From assembly GCF_004769525.1 (NCBI RefSeq), contig NZ_RQFT01000011.1, positions 1 through 64,000 of the forward strand: a stretch of DNA of 64,000 bases, given 5' to 3'. Source of the DNA: Leptospira bouyouniensis (GTDB lineage: Bacteria; Spirochaetota; Leptospiria; Leptospirales; Leptospiraceae). Shown here one piece after another: positions 48,063 through 57,657 of this stretch. Under the pieces are notes generated by a model, which saw nothing but the letters and a program-made list of their open reading frames with translations, had not been told where the DNA came from and searched no databases. Position numbers and translations under genes: made by a program. The first letter of the stretch is position 1. Each line of letters begins with the position of its first letter.

Positions 48063-48854
48063 ATGATGGCTCCAAGTTTGAATATGTTCAAAAGAATTCT
48101 TAAAACGATTAAAATGGGATCTTTATCACATCGTATTTTCTATATTCGAAACAATCTTGTATTTAGAATTTTTGTGGCTTTCGTACTTTGTTTGGTAATC
48201 CCTCAATTGGCTCGTGGTTTTCAATCACACTTGATGATTGGTTCAACTTTACAAGCGGAATCATTATGGAAAGACAAAGACCCTTATTCTTATCCCAAAA
48301 CCATCCAACCGGGGACAGTTGTCAAAGTGGTTTTAAAGAACGGGCTCCGTGTCGAATATGAATCGGAATACAAAGCAACATTTGACAATGACATCAAAAC
48401 AGTTCCTGATAAAAAACTAGTCCCAGACCTACCAAATTATACAGCAAATGCAACCTATATGCGATCCAAAGTGGGAAAATCAAAATCCCAAGGAAAAGTT
48501 GTAGGGGTCATGGCAGTGCTTGTCACAGGAATTGATCCAGGTACTGGGAATTTGGAACTAGAAGGAAGCCGTGTTTTTAATTTATCAGAAGAACGAATTA
48601 ACCTTCGTTTGTCGGGGACAATTTCTCCAGAAGACCTAGATAAAAATCGTTTTATCGCAAGTGACCTTATTGCTAATTTACGAGTAGAATACCAAGGTAC
48701 ATTAAATCCAAAAGAATTAAACGATCCGAATATCCAAATGAAACGGATCACAAATCCTGATGGAACAGTCACAGAAAAAGCTGAGATTTCAGACAAAGAA
48801 AAACAAGAAATCATTTTAAAAAATATCAAACGACTCTTAGGTGAAAGTGAGTGA
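48063..48854 (+). CDS. flgH: Flagellar L-ring protein FlgH, without a visible lipobox
   Basis: 263 aa from ATG 48063. Conserved core G-T-V-V-K-V-V-L, the serine/lysine linker, and L-V-T-G-I-D-P-G-T-G-N-L-E-L-E-G-S-R through to L-R-L-S-G-T-I-S-P-E-D-L with I-A-S-D-L-I-A-N-L-R-V-E-Y-Q-G are FlgH-like. The hydrophobic segment (about 32-46) ends without a lipobox cysteine in good position, unlike enteric FlgH. The first 30 residues are unusually long for a signal n-region, so the start may be wrong. Confidence 0.85.
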   Translation: MMAPSLNMFKRILKTIKMGSLSHRIFYIRNNLVFRIFVAFVLCLVIPQLARGFQSHLMIGSTLQAESLWKDKDPYSYPKTIQPGTVVKVVLKNGLRVEYESEYKATFDNDIKTVPDKKLVPDLPNYTANATYMRSKVGKSKSQGKVVGVMAVLVTGIDPGTGNLELEGSRVFNLSEERINLRLSGTISPEDLDKNRFIASDLIANLRVEYQGTLNPKELNDPNIQMKRITNPDGTVTEKAEISDKEKQEIILKNIKRLLGESE

Positions 48855-48967
48855 TTGGCATGGGAAATATTGTAACATTGGAAATCACAAACAATTGGAA
48901 AGAGTATAAATTCGGTGGGCCATATCCAAAACGGATAAGATGTTCGTCAAAACAAAGTAAGTTGAAA

Positions 48968-50107
48968 ATGAATTATGGTGAATTGAAGTATAGCTTATCT
49001 AACATTGGTAAAACATTATTAAACCATGCTATTTTTTCTGTTTTTGTATTGGTTATGTTCTGTGTTTCCACATCTCTCCAGGCAGTGGAAACAAGACTAA
49101 AAGACCTCGTGAGAATTGATGCAGTTCGTGAAAACCAACTGACTGGATTTGGACTTGTGGTGGGTTTGAATGGAACCGGGGATACAAAAAATCCACTCAC
49201 AGAAGAGGCTTTACAAAACTACCTCGCAGGCCTTGGGGTGAACACCAAGAAGAATTTACGGGATGCAAAAAACACAGCATCTGTTCTGATTACAGCCAAT
49301 GTCCCTGTGAATTTAAAAGAAGGTGACAAAATCGATATTGTAGTTTCGTCACTCGGTGATGCCAGGTCTCTTGAAGGTGGGGTATTACTCCAATCTCCTC
49401 TCAAAGCGGCCAATGGCGAAACCATCGCCGTTGCATCCGGCGTACTCGTGTTTGGTGGAAAAGAGAAAAAACGAGGCGCAGACAAAAAATCTGGTTCGAA
49501 TACAGCACTTGTTCCGATGGGAGCCATCTTAGAAAAATCGATCCCGAATGCCCCGATCACAAAATCCATTAAACTCACATTACTTGAAAAAGATTATACA
49601 ACCATGGGTGCGATTGTGGATGCCATCACTTCGGAATTGGCAGTTGTGCCAGAAGTTGTATCTCCCACAGAAGTCCTAGTGCCACTTCCCACATCCCAAG
49701 GGACAACTGGTCCGAATGGAGAACTTGTCACGGGAGCTCCAAAGTTAGACCTAACATTTTTATCCAAATTGGAAAACCTCACGGTGAATTCCTCCCCGGT
49801 GGCGAGGGTAGTCATCAATGAAAGAACGGGAACCATCGTCATGGGAGCAAACATTGCCATAGATGAGGTTGCTATTTCCCAACATGGACTAACGATCCAA
49901 ATTGCCAATCGTGACAAAGCCAGGTATTTTTTCCCCATCCAAGATGATGGAAAAGGGGAATCTGTATTTGTTTTGAAAGAGACGACTCAAGTTTCCGATG
50001 TGGTAGGAGCCTTAAACAAAGTTGGTGCTTCCACAAAGGATATTATCTCTATTTTAGAAGCTTTAAAAAAACAAGGGGCTCTCAAAGCAGAACTTGTGAT
50101 TCAGTAA
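48968..50107 (+). CDS. flgI: Flagellar P-ring protein FlgI
   Basis: 379 aa from ATG 48968, giving signal segment I-F-S-V-F-V-L-V-M-F-C-V-S. GTG 48851 (overlapping the flgH stop as GTGA) and ATG 48860 are in frame but would put about 39 residues before the signal. Core: R-E-N-Q-L-T-G-F-G-L-V-V-G-L-N-G-T-G-D, V-I-N-E-R-T-G-T-I-V-M-G, and D-V-V-G-A-L-N-K-V-G-A at the end, all FlgI. Forms the periplasmic P ring. Confidence 0.93.
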   Translation: MNYGELKYSLSNIGKTLLNHAIFSVFVLVMFCVSTSLQAVETRLKDLVRIDAVRENQLTGFGLVVGLNGTGDTKNPLTEEALQNYLAGLGVNTKKNLRDAKNTASVLITANVPVNLKEGDKIDIVVSSLGDARSLEGGVLLQSPLKAANGETIAVASGVLVFGGKEKKRGADKKSGSNTALVPMGAILEKSIPNAPITKSIKLTLLEKDYTTMGAIVDAITSELAVVPEVVSPTEVLVPLPTSQGTTGPNGELVTGAPKLDLTFLSKLENLTVNSSPVARVVINERTGTIVMGANIAIDEVAISQHGLTIQIANRDKARYFFPIQDDGKGESVFVLKETTQVSDVVGALNKVGASTKDIISILEALKKQGALKAELVIQ

Positions 50108-50142
50108 TTCCAGGATTTGCCGATACTTTTAATAGACATAAT

Positions 50143-50628
50143 ATGGACATTCACAAAATCCAAGACTATTCGGGAAGGTTAAGCCGCTCTGCAGATGAAT
50201 CCATTCTAAATAGGATGAAGTCCCTTTCTGATACACAAAAGAAGGAAGAGCCAAAACAGGGAATTTCGGAATTTCAAAACCTTCTCGAAACCCATGAAGG
50301 ACTCATGGGGAAAGTGAGTTCATCCTCATTACGTGTCCCACAAAATATCCGTGAAGAGATTACAATCGATCCTTATCGGAAAAAATTGTATGATGCCTCG
50401 GTCGAATTTGAATCTGTTTTTGTGAAGATGATGTTAAAGGAAATGAAAAACACCATCCACAAGGAAAAACTCATCGATGGTGGTTATGCAGAAGAAATTT
50501 TTGAAGATATGTTATATGATGAGTATGCTAAAAATATCTCTCAAAATGAATCGATGGGGCTTGCAGAAGAGATATACAAACAAATGTCAGCTTCTCTTCC
50601 GCCTGTGAAAAAAAATCCTTATCTTTAA
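50143..50628 (+). CDS. flgJ: FlgJ-type rod-binding protein (no muramidase domain)
   Basis: 161 aa. F-E-S-V-F-V-K-M-M-L-K-E-M-K-N-T-I (about 85-101) and E-I-F-E-D-M-L-Y-D-E-Y-A-K-N-I match the FlgJ N-terminal domain. The C-terminal peptidoglycan hydrolase half of enteric FlgJ is absent, so another enzyme must open the wall. Its stop overlaps the stop of the minus-strand yihY-like gene. Confidence 0.88.
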   Translation: MDIHKIQDYSGRLSRSADESILNRMKSLSDTQKKEEPKQGISEFQNLLETHEGLMGKVSSSSLRVPQNIREEITIDPYRKKLYDASVEFESVFVKMMLKEMKNTIHKEKLIDGGYAEEIFEDMLYDEYAKNISQNESMGLAEEIYKQMSASLPPVKKNPYL

Positions 50629-53006
50629 ATCCAATCTGAGAAAGAAGTTTTACGAAGGTCTTCCTTCCATTTATCTTCTAATTTGGAAAGACTATAATTG
50701 AGTTTTGGTGACAAACTTGCTATTTCCTTAGGCGCTCCCAGTTTGAAACTGGATGTTGATTCATAAACAGCCACTAAATCAATTTGTTCTTTTAATTTCA
50801 TCGGAGTGATCCGTTTATCCTGTGTTGTTTGGATCAAATTTGCATCTGTGAGTTTGTCTACAATTTGGTTTAATTCTTTTTCTGATAAAACTAAAGATTT
50901 TCTCAGTTGGGAAAGTTTGATGAGTTCACCTTTGTTTTGTTGGTATGTATAAACAAGTGTTAAAACTTGTAAGATCTTATAAAACTCATAAGACAGTGTT
51001 GAATCAATATCATCAAATGGATGTTTTGGAAGTAGGTATCTATCCGGAAATTGTAAAGTGGCTGTCACTTCAGCACCATACAAAATGATGAGTGAGATGG
51101 AATAAATAGCAAGTAAAGTGATAGGAATGGCCGCAAGTGCTTTATACACTAACATTGTTTTTTCCGTAAAGGATGTTAGGTAAATATTAATAAATCCCCA
51201 AAAGAATAAAATGAGAATTAGTCCAGTTACTGCTGCCCCAATAGAGGATGCTTTTAGTGGTACTTTGGTATTAGGAATGATATTAAAAATTAATAAGAAA
51301 AATAACCATAAGGAAAGAAGGGGTAATAAAAACTGAAAGATCGAATATAAGGAGAAAAATCGTTTCCCACCTTGGTATTTTTTCCATATGGTTTGACCAT
51401 TTGAATCTTCTTCGACGCGGATGATTTTATTAAATTCGCCGACTCCGATAATACCTAACATGCCTTCGTTGGGACTTTCTGCCTCGTTTTGGTTTTCAAT
51501 TTCAATGGAATCTTCAGCTTGTACCTGATCGAGACCAGTTGATTCTGAATCGTTTTTTTGTGTTGAGGTTTCTAGATTTGGATCAAGTTTCTTTTTGGAT
51601 AAAAGTAACATATCAAGGATCATACCTGCTTTCCCTTTATATGCAACAGACCAATTTTCACCTTCATCTTCAGACAGTAAGATATCACCTAGTGAGGTTA
51701 GAACAAATATATCATAGTCTTGTTTTTTAGGAGAAGCAAAAACCCAAACACGTTCGTATGAGAATTTTCTATGACTAAGGTCAGTCCATGTATAACCACC
51801 GTCAGTTGTCTTGAAAATGGCACCACTATCTCCAACTAAAAATCCGATATTCCGATTCAAAAAAGAAATATCATTTAATGGTTTCTGTGAAATTTCCTGC
51901 GGGAAAAAACTAGTTCCACCATCACTTGTTTTCCATAACCTTCCCTCTCGGTCTAAAATGAACCCATCTTTTTCTGAAAAAAAACGTACACGAATTGGTG
52001 TGATGCCATCATCATGGAAACGTTTGATTTCCTTGAATGGTTTGCCTAAATCGTAACGTAATGTCCTTGTATCTTTTGTGAGAATGAATAATGTATCGTA
52101 ATCAATGGCTCCAAAATCGGATACATTGATTCCTTTTAAGGAATGAACTTTCCAATTTTTACCAACATCATTGGAATATAAAAATGTTCCTTCTTCAGAG
52201 ATCGTAAATAAATCATTTCCTACACTTCGAATTCTAAAAAAGTTTTCTTTTCTGATATTTGGTTTTTTGCAAGTACCCGTTTCGACAGTTTCCATATCAA
52301 TACAGAGCATATTTTCAAAATCAATACTGGCTTCTGGAATAAAGGAGATTGATTTATTGAGTTCTCGCATCATACCAATATTTCCTTTTTCCCCGGCGAC
52401 CCAAATTTCTCCATGTTTGGTTGCTACAATGGATTTTAAATGAGGAGAGCGAACCGAGTCAGATATAGTGTCTGTTATGTTTTTCCCAACAACAAAAAGA
52501 AGAGGACCAAAAGAGATTAGAAAAAAATAAAAAACAAATTTATTAATAAAATTCCGATGTAAATCAATATTCCAAATAATATGAAATGCCTTCTCTAACG
52601 AACGTAAGACGGCTGTTGCGGAAAATATAAAAACAACAAATCCAACTGCTCCAATTTGTGTGGCAGTTGATATGATATCTGTGAGAGTTTCTAAATAGGG
52701 AGTGATATCAAATTGGATGTTGTTACGTAAAAGATATGAATTGATTTCATCTACTAGTTCCCCTTGTCTCGTGTGGATCCCTGAGGCAACAGTGATGAGA
52801 GCAAGTGCCACAGTGAGAGTCGGGATGAGGGTCACAATCGTTGTATACGCCAAACTTGAACCAATGATGAGGCAGTCGTCTTTCATAAAACGATGGACGG
52901 AAACGAGTAAAACTCTGATTCCAATGATGAGTTTTCTTTTCCAACCAGGTTCTTCTGGGATGGTCGTCAAACGTACAAGAAGAGGTGTTTTCATCATTTC
53001 ACTCAT
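50625..53006 (-). CDS. YihY/BrkB-family membrane protein with an inserted YCF48-like propeller
   Basis: 793 aa. The first three helices of YihY/BrkB (about 25-180, with A-Y-T-T-I-V-T-L-I-P-T-L) break at about 185 and resume at about 548 with I-P-N-T-K-V-P-L-K-A-S-S-I-G-A. The 360-residue insertion contains several Asp-box/YCF48-like turns (T-S-D-G-G-T-S-F, T-T-D-G-G-Y-T-W, S-E-D-E-G-E-N-W) and should lie outside the membrane. The C-terminus (about 680-793) is a winged-helix-like domain. The usual YihY protein is about 300 aa. Function unknown; the architecture is unusual. Confidence 0.85.
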   Translation of the reverse strand: MSEMMKTPLLVRLTTIPEEPGWKRKLIIGIRVLLVSVHRFMKDDCLIIGSSLAYTTIVTLIPTLTVALALITVASGIHTRQGELVDEINSYLLRNNIQFDITPYLETLTDIISTATQIGAVGFVVFIFSATAVLRSLEKAFHIIWNIDLHRNFINKFVFYFFLISFGPLLFVVGKNITDTISDSVRSPHLKSIVATKHGEIWVAGEKGNIGMMRELNKSISFIPEASIDFENMLCIDMETVETGTCKKPNIRKENFFRIRSVGNDLFTISEEGTFLYSNDVGKNWKVHSLKGINVSDFGAIDYDTLFILTKDTRTLRYDLGKPFKEIKRFHDDGITPIRVRFFSEKDGFILDREGRLWKTSDGGTSFFPQEISQKPLNDISFLNRNIGFLVGDSGAIFKTTDGGYTWTDLSHRKFSYERVWVFASPKKQDYDIFVLTSLGDILLSEDEGENWSVAYKGKAGMILDMLLLSKKKLDPNLETSTQKNDSESTGLDQVQAEDSIEIENQNEAESPNEGMLGIIGVGEFNKIIRVEEDSNGQTIWKKYQGGKRFFSLYSIFQFLLPLLSLWLFFLLIFNIIPNTKVPLKASSIGAAVTGLILILFFWGFINIYLTSFTEKTMLVYKALAAIPITLLAIYSISLIILYGAEVTATLQFPDRYLLPKHPFDDIDSTLSYEFYKILQVLTLVYTYQQNKGELIKLSQLRKSLVLSEKELNQIVDKLTDANLIQTTQDKRITPMKLKEQIDLVAVYESTSSFKLGAPKEIASLSPKLNYSLSKLEDKWKEDLRKTSFSDWI

Positions 53007-53015
53007 ATTAATTTC

Positions 53016-53897
53016 CTATTGTTTAAATGCGTATAAAACGTAACTTGATGTGAGAGGGAATCCTTTTCGTTTCCATTTCGAGCGAAAATGGTAATAGGAA
53101 ATGCGAAACCACTTTAAATAATCCGCCGTGGACCGAAAGGATCCTTTCGCTTTTTTTAGTTTTGCCATCAATGGAAAATCCACACCAAAGTATGATACAA
53201 AACTTCCAAATCCAAGACCAGTCAATATCTTTTTTAGGATGGTGTCCGAGTAATAAAAGACATGGCCTGGCATATAATAATGATAGGAACTTCCTTCATC
53301 TTTTGCTTGCCACCCTTCAAAATTTGCTGTTTGTATTAGGAGTAGTCCATTTGGTTTTAAGATCCGAGTTAATTCTTTAAAAAATAAATTTGGATTTTCT
53401 ATATGTTCGATGACTTCCACAAGAGTGATCACATCAAAACATTCAGATGGAAATTTAGCATCATATAAGTTTCCTTGGAAGGTGGGAATATTGTTTTTAT
53501 TTGCGAAACTGGCAGCATATTCAGATATTTCGACACCTTGGATGGAAAATCCTTCTTCCTTCGCCACTTCTAAAAATCCACCAAATGAAGATCCAATATC
53601 TAAAAAATGACCACTGCCTATGAATTGTTTTATATTCCGTATCCTTGCTTTCCAAACATAACGAAAGTAAGGTTTTTGTTCCCGTTCATCGATATACGTG
53701 TATTCGGCTTTGCCCTGGTAGTAATCTTTTGTATATAAATTCTCTTGGTTTGGTCTTGGGTAAAGTGATTGGAGTTTGCAAGTTTTGCATTCTACGATAG
53801 ATAATCCAGAATACTTTCCAGTAGTAAGATACAATGGTTTCCAATCACATTGTTTGGTGAGAGGGCATTCTTCTCTTAAAACATCAAAATTTTTCAT
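53016..53897 (-). CDS. Class I SAM methyltransferase with N-terminal zinc ribbon
   Basis: 293 aa from ATG 53897; the longer start at 53927 lies in the preceding gene. N-terminal C-P-L ... C ... C-K-T-C (about 10-38) is a treble-clef/zinc-ribbon like that in Methyltransf_23-type proteins of glycan clusters. AdoMet motif F-L-D-I-G-S-S-F-G-G-F and V-I-T-L-V-E-V-I-E-H-I-E-N-P are clear. Its ATG overlaps the stop of the upstream methyltransferase (TAATG). Probably modifies a sugar or nucleotide-linked substrate; unproven. Confidence 0.85.
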   Translation of the reverse strand: MKNFDVLREECPLTKQCDWKPLYLTTGKYSGLSIVECKTCKLQSLYPRPNQENLYTKDYYQGKAEYTYIDEREQKPYFRYVWKARIRNIKQFIGSGHFLDIGSSFGGFLEVAKEEGFSIQGVEISEYAASFANKNNIPTFQGNLYDAKFPSECFDVITLVEVIEHIENPNLFFKELTRILKPNGLLLIQTANFEGWQAKDEGSSYHYYMPGHVFYYSDTILKKILTGLGFGSFVSYFGVDFPLMAKLKKAKGSFRSTADYLKWFRISYYHFRSKWKRKGFPLTSSYVLYAFKQ

Positions 53898-54505
53898 TAT
53901 TTTTTTGCGACAAAAAACCAGTGGCAAATTCTTTCCTCTAGTTTTCCAAGAGGAGTTCTTTCTGAATAACCAATGGAAACTTCGGAAAAAATAGAAAGAA
54001 AATTCTTTAGGTCTTGTAAGCTATAAGTTTCGGCATAACCTCCGCTAAGATCCGTTAGGTTCATTGTACCTTGGTTGAGTCCTAAATGTGTATCACCATC
54101 TGCACGGATGGAACCAAGCAAATACCCACCTTGGGCCAAAGCATCATAAAGAGAATGGAGTAAGATATTGGCTTCACTACGTTTGTTATAATGAAACACA
54201 CCCCAACTGACAATCACACCAAATGTATGGGGGGCGAAGGGTAATTTGGAATCAGGTGTGTAGAGCCACTTCGCCTGGGGTTCTTTTTGTTTTAAATTGT
54301 CAATTGTGGTTTTGGAATTATCACAACCGATGGTTTCATATCCAAAATTTTGTAAAAGAGAAACATGCCTACCAGAACCACATCCAAAATCCAGGGCAGT
54401 CATCGTGGGAGGTTGGATCTTTGAAAGTAAACGCACCAAATTTTCATCTGGATAACCAAGTTTTGATTTTGGTCTTTCGTAGTGTTTGTCCCAGACATTT
54501 TTCAT
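53897..54505 (-). CDS. Class I SAM methyltransferase
   Basis: 202 aa from ATG 54505, chosen because it overlaps the ATP-grasp stop as ATGA; a GTG at 54538 is too early. AdoMet motif A-L-D-F-G-C-G-S-G-R-H and I-V-S-W-G-V-F-H-Y. Resembles small Methyltransf_11-type enzymes. Substrate unknown. Confidence 0.85.
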   Translation of the reverse strand: MKNVWDKHYERPKSKLGYPDENLVRLLSKIQPPTMTALDFGCGSGRHVSLLQNFGYETIGCDNSKTTIDNLKQKEPQAKWLYTPDSKLPFAPHTFGVIVSWGVFHYNKRSEANILLHSLYDALAQGGYLLGSIRADGDTHLGLNQGTMNLTDLSGGYAETYSLQDLKNFLSIFSEVSIGYSERTPLGKLEERICHWFFVAKK

Positions 54506-55704
54506 GTATCCAAACGATCCAAAATTGAAAGATACCATTCCTTTGCCGGTATGGATTGTTTTGTTGAAATTCCATACACTGCCGTCCGTTTGTGATTACC
54601 TTCTAATGTTTCTAAATTGGTTCCAGTGGTTAACAGTTGTTTATGGAAAAAAACAGATTCAAAGGGATTTGGGACAAACGGAGCAATCTCTGCCATCTTT
54701 TTTTGTTTATTTGAAGGAAGAGTGAAAATAATTGCAGAATGAGTGATTCCTTTTTTTGGTGATTTTAAAAACTCTGGTCGCGTTTTTTCGCCGATCGTCA
54801 CTGATAAAAGGTCTTTAAAGTATTCATATCCAAAATGTGCAGGTAAAAGTTGGTCTGCTAAAAATTCCCCTCCAACTTCAGGTGCTGCTTCGATTAAAAT
54901 ACATTCTTGGTTTTGGTTGATCTTAAATTCGGCTACGAATGGACCTGTTTTTAATTTTGAAGCCGTTACGATACATTGGCAAATCATTTTTAATTCACCT
55001 GCCATTGCGATGTGCTGGGAAGGGGCAATATGAGCCACTTCAATAAAATTAGGTATCCCAGTTGTGATTTTGTCAGTCAGGGAGATCAGATAAAATCGTT
55101 TATTGATCACAAAACCAAGTACTGTCACTTCCTCCCCAGGTGTGTATGATTCCAATAAATAAGATTCGTTTGCCTTTGACTTATTAAATTTTTTGAAATC
55201 AACTTCTGTTTCTAAAACAGTAATTCCCTTTTTACCAGAACCTTCTTTGGGTTTGGCGATGATTGGAAATTTAAATTCTATTTTTTTATCTTTTGTTTTG
55301 GATATGCCTAAATTTGGAATAGTGGCTGATACTGGAATGCCGTATTTGGAAACGACTTGTTTGAACTTTTCTTTATCTAAATATAAGTTTGTGCTGTCTC
55401 TTGAGTTTCCACGAAGTTTTAGTTTTTCTGCCAAATAGGATACAGTAAAAACAGCCTTGCCGTAAGACCTTGATCCCACTCCCAGTAATTTATACGGAAG
55501 AGGGACTTTACTCATCGCATGCAGAATTTTTCTGTATTCATGAGTAGATTCTAATATCTTAATGTCGCTCTCACTCAGACCTGGTGCCATGGGATTCGTA
55601 TCCACGGCGATGACTTTCAGACCCCTACCTTTCGCAGCCCGAATGAGAGGGATCTGGTTCTCTCCTGCTCCTATGGAGAGGTAACTTCCATTCAATTGTT
55701 TCAT
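54502..55704 (-). CDS. ATP-grasp domain protein
   Basis: 400 aa. N-terminal Rossmann-like part (L-S-I-G-A-G-E-N-Q-I-P-L-I-R-A-A), ATP-grasp core with F-P-I-I-A-K-P-K-E-G-S-G-K-K-G (about 148-162), Y-L-L-E-S-Y-T-P-G-E-E and I-L-I-E-A-A-P-E-V-G-G-E-F, as in carboxylate-amine ligases related to carbamoyl-phosphate synthase. It would join an acid to an amine using ATP. It begins right after the RRM gene stop (TAGATG). Pathway not identifiable. Confidence 0.85.
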   Translation of the reverse strand: MKQLNGSYLSIGAGENQIPLIRAAKGRGLKVIAVDTNPMAPGLSESDIKILESTHEYRKILHAMSKVPLPYKLLGVGSRSYGKAVFTVSYLAEKLKLRGNSRDSTNLYLDKEKFKQVVSKYGIPVSATIPNLGISKTKDKKIEFKFPIIAKPKEGSGKKGITVLETEVDFKKFNKSKANESYLLESYTPGEEVTVLGFVINKRFYLISLTDKITTGIPNFIEVAHIAPSQHIAMAGELKMICQCIVTASKLKTGPFVAEFKINQNQECILIEAAPEVGGEFLADQLLPAHFGYEYFKDLLSVTIGEKTRPEFLKSPKKGITHSAIIFTLPSNKQKKMAEIAPFVPNPFESVFFHKQLLTTGTNLETLEGNHKRTAVYGISTKQSIPAKEWYLSILDRLDT

Positions 55705-56073
55705 CTACGACCCGCGTGAACCGCCTCGGCGTTGGACTCCTGTATTGCCACCGCCAGATGTTTGGTTTCTTCCAAACGTTGGTTTTGCGACAGCTGGACT
55801 TCCTTTTTTCTTTTGTGCTTCGTTTTGTGCTTTGGTTAATTCTTCTTGGTTGACTACAACAATCTTTTTGCCTTCCAATTCCTTTCCATTGAGATTTGTG
55901 ATCGCTTTTTCTGCATCGGCATCTGCCATTTCAGCTGTGCCATAACCAAGCGAAACCTTTGTGAGTTTGTCTCGTTTGATTTGCAGGTGTTCAACCTTTC
56001 CATATGCGGAAAGAAGTTTCTCGAGGGCATCGTCCGTAAGGGTTTGGGGGAGGTTTCCGATAGATAACTTCAT
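55705..56073 (-). CDS. RNA-binding protein with one RRM
   Basis: 122 aa. RNP2 L-S-I-G-N-L-P and RNP1-like L-G-Y-G-T-A-E-M (about 42-49), followed by a lysine-rich helix and an R-G-G-S-R-G-S-type tail (last 20 residues). Small spirochaetal and cyanobacterial RRM proteins of this shape bind RNA, and the RGG-like tail fits. Cold-responsive expression is common in the family but not shown here. First gene of the minus-strand cluster. Confidence 0.9.
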   Translation of the reverse strand: MKLSIGNLPQTLTDDALEKLLSAYGKVEHLQIKRDKLTKVSLGYGTAEMADADAEKAITNLNGKELEGKKIVVVNQEELTKAQNEAQKKKGSPAVAKPTFGRNQTSGGGNTGVQRRGGSRGS

Positions 56074-56186
56074 GTCCTTCTTTTTTCCTTAAAATTCCTT
56101 AAAACTTCAACTCTTTTTTGACTATGTCGCATTTTCTCTTGGGGAATTGGCAAATCTTGTCGAAGCTTAAACCAGGTAGGAACTTT

Positions 56187-57047
56187 ATGTTACGAGGACT
56201 CTATACTGGTGCCAATGGGATGATTTCCCAACAAGTGAGAATGGATGTGGTCGCCAACAATTTGGCCAATGTGGATAAAACTGCATTTAAGAAAGATACG
56301 ACTGTCTTTAAGACGTTCCCCGAAATGTTACTCCATCGTTATTCTGAAGACGGAATTGGAAAAACGCCAATGGGTTCCTTTGATACCTCTCCCGTCGTCG
56401 GTAAACTAGGGTTTGGTGCAGAAGTAAATGAAGTGTACACTCGATTTGAACAAGGGGCTGTGAAAAAAACTGACAATATTTTTGATCTGATGGTTCAAGA
56501 CCAACCTGGGATGGAAAAACCTGCTTTTTTTACTGTTCTTACCAATCGAGGAGAACGACTCACTCGGAGTGGAAGTTTTGTTTTAGATAAAAATGGATTT
56601 GTTGTGACTCCCCAAGGGTTTCCTCTGCTTGGAGAAAAAGGTCCTATCCAAGTGAACCAAGGTAATTTCCTTGTCAAAGAAAATGGTGAAATTTATATCA
56701 ATGCCAAACTCGGAACGGCACCGAAAGATGGAACCAACTTCAGTGAAAATCGATTCGAAGAACCCGTATTACTCGATAAATTAAAAATCCGCACTGTTGA
56801 AAATCCCCGCCACCTCGACAAAGAAGGGGATTCGTTTTACTCTGATACACCAGAATCAGGCGAACCCACAGCCTTTCCTGAACGACTCGCCCCGCAAGTG
56901 TTACAAGGTTATTTAGAAGCTTCGAATGTATCCGTTGTGACAGAGATGGTGGATATGATTGAAGTGAACCGTGCCTATGAAGCCAATTCCAAAACCATTC
57001 AAACTCAAGACAGTTTACTTGGTCGTTTATTCGAAATTATGCGATAG
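56187..57047 (+). CDS. flgF: Flagellar hook-basal body rod protein (FlgF/FlhO-like)
   Basis: 286 aa from ATG 56187 with AGGTAGGA upstream; the 23 codons before it are not protein-like. Starts [16 protein letters not shown] and ends [24 protein letters not shown]: rod-family terminal helices. The symbol is the usual name for the proximal rod gene; spirochaetes also have an FlhO-type version. Divergent from the RRM cluster. Confidence 0.85.
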   Translation: MLRGLYTGANGMISQQVRMDVVANNLANVDKTAFKKDTTVFKTFPEMLLHRYSEDGIGKTPMGSFDTSPVVGKLGFGAEVNEVYTRFEQGAVKKTDNIFDLMVQDQPGMEKPAFFTVLTNRGERLTRSGSFVLDKNGFVVTPQGFPLLGEKGPIQVNQGNFLVKENGEIYINAKLGTAPKDGTNFSENRFEEPVLLDKLKIRTVENPRHLDKEGDSFYSDTPESGEPTAFPERLAPQVLQGYLEASNVSVVTEMVDMIEVNRAYEANSKTIQTQDSLLGRLFEIMR

Positions 57048-57224
57048 GAAAAAAATTAAGGCAAAAACCAGATTATTAGGAAAAGATCGTTCATTTTAAT
57101 ACTAAGTTATTTTGATTTGGTCTTGCCATATTCTTGTTTGTGAATATAAACTACCATTCCGATGAAACGTATATTTCGTTTTCGAAAGAAAGAGAAAACC
57201 CTATACCAAAAAAAGGGTAAGTGC

Positions 57225-57631
57225 TTAAATTATTTTTACAACAACTTTCCCTTTCGCACGGCCACTTTCTACGTAAGCCAAAGCCTCGTACAATTGATTA
57301 AAAGGGAATACTTTGTCCACTACCGTACGAATGGATCCTTCATTGATGAGAGAAGTGATTTCATTTAATTGAATTCCATTTGCTCTCATAAATAGGAAAG
57401 TATAATTTATCTTTAGCCTTTTGGCTTCCTTTCTCAATGACCCAAAATTAGAGGCAATTTGTACGGCAATATCAGTTTGAATTCTCCCGATTTGATTTTA
57501 GAATCCAATAAGTTGATTCCGGCTGAATGAACCTGAACCAATACATCATTTTCTTTTAAGATTGGTTCAGGTACATCCGCTAGAATCAAATTGTCTTTGT
57601 TACTAAAGTGATTGATCGTATATGCTTACAT
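57225..57631 (-). pseudogene. Zinc-type alcohol dehydrogenase/quinone oxidoreductase remnant
   Basis: The N-terminus (about 57436-57625: A-Y-T-I-N-H-F ... D-V-P-E-P-I-L-K-E-N-D-V-L-V-Q-V-H-S-A-G-I-N-L-L-D-S-K) is preceded by ATG-TAA (57631-57626), a stop at codon 2. After L-I-L-G-H the frame stops and, out of frame, the C-terminus begins (57225-57437, ending G-R-A-K-G-K-V-V-V-K-I-I). The middle, about 190 residues including the Rossmann fold, is missing. An internal deletion plus a nonsense change explain it. Confidence 0.8.
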
Positions 57632-57657
57632 ATAAACTACCTATTTGCGAACTAATA

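Noticed and set aside
57162..57368. 68-aa plus-strand frame
   Set aside because: Antisense to the oxidoreductase remnant; no ribosome site.
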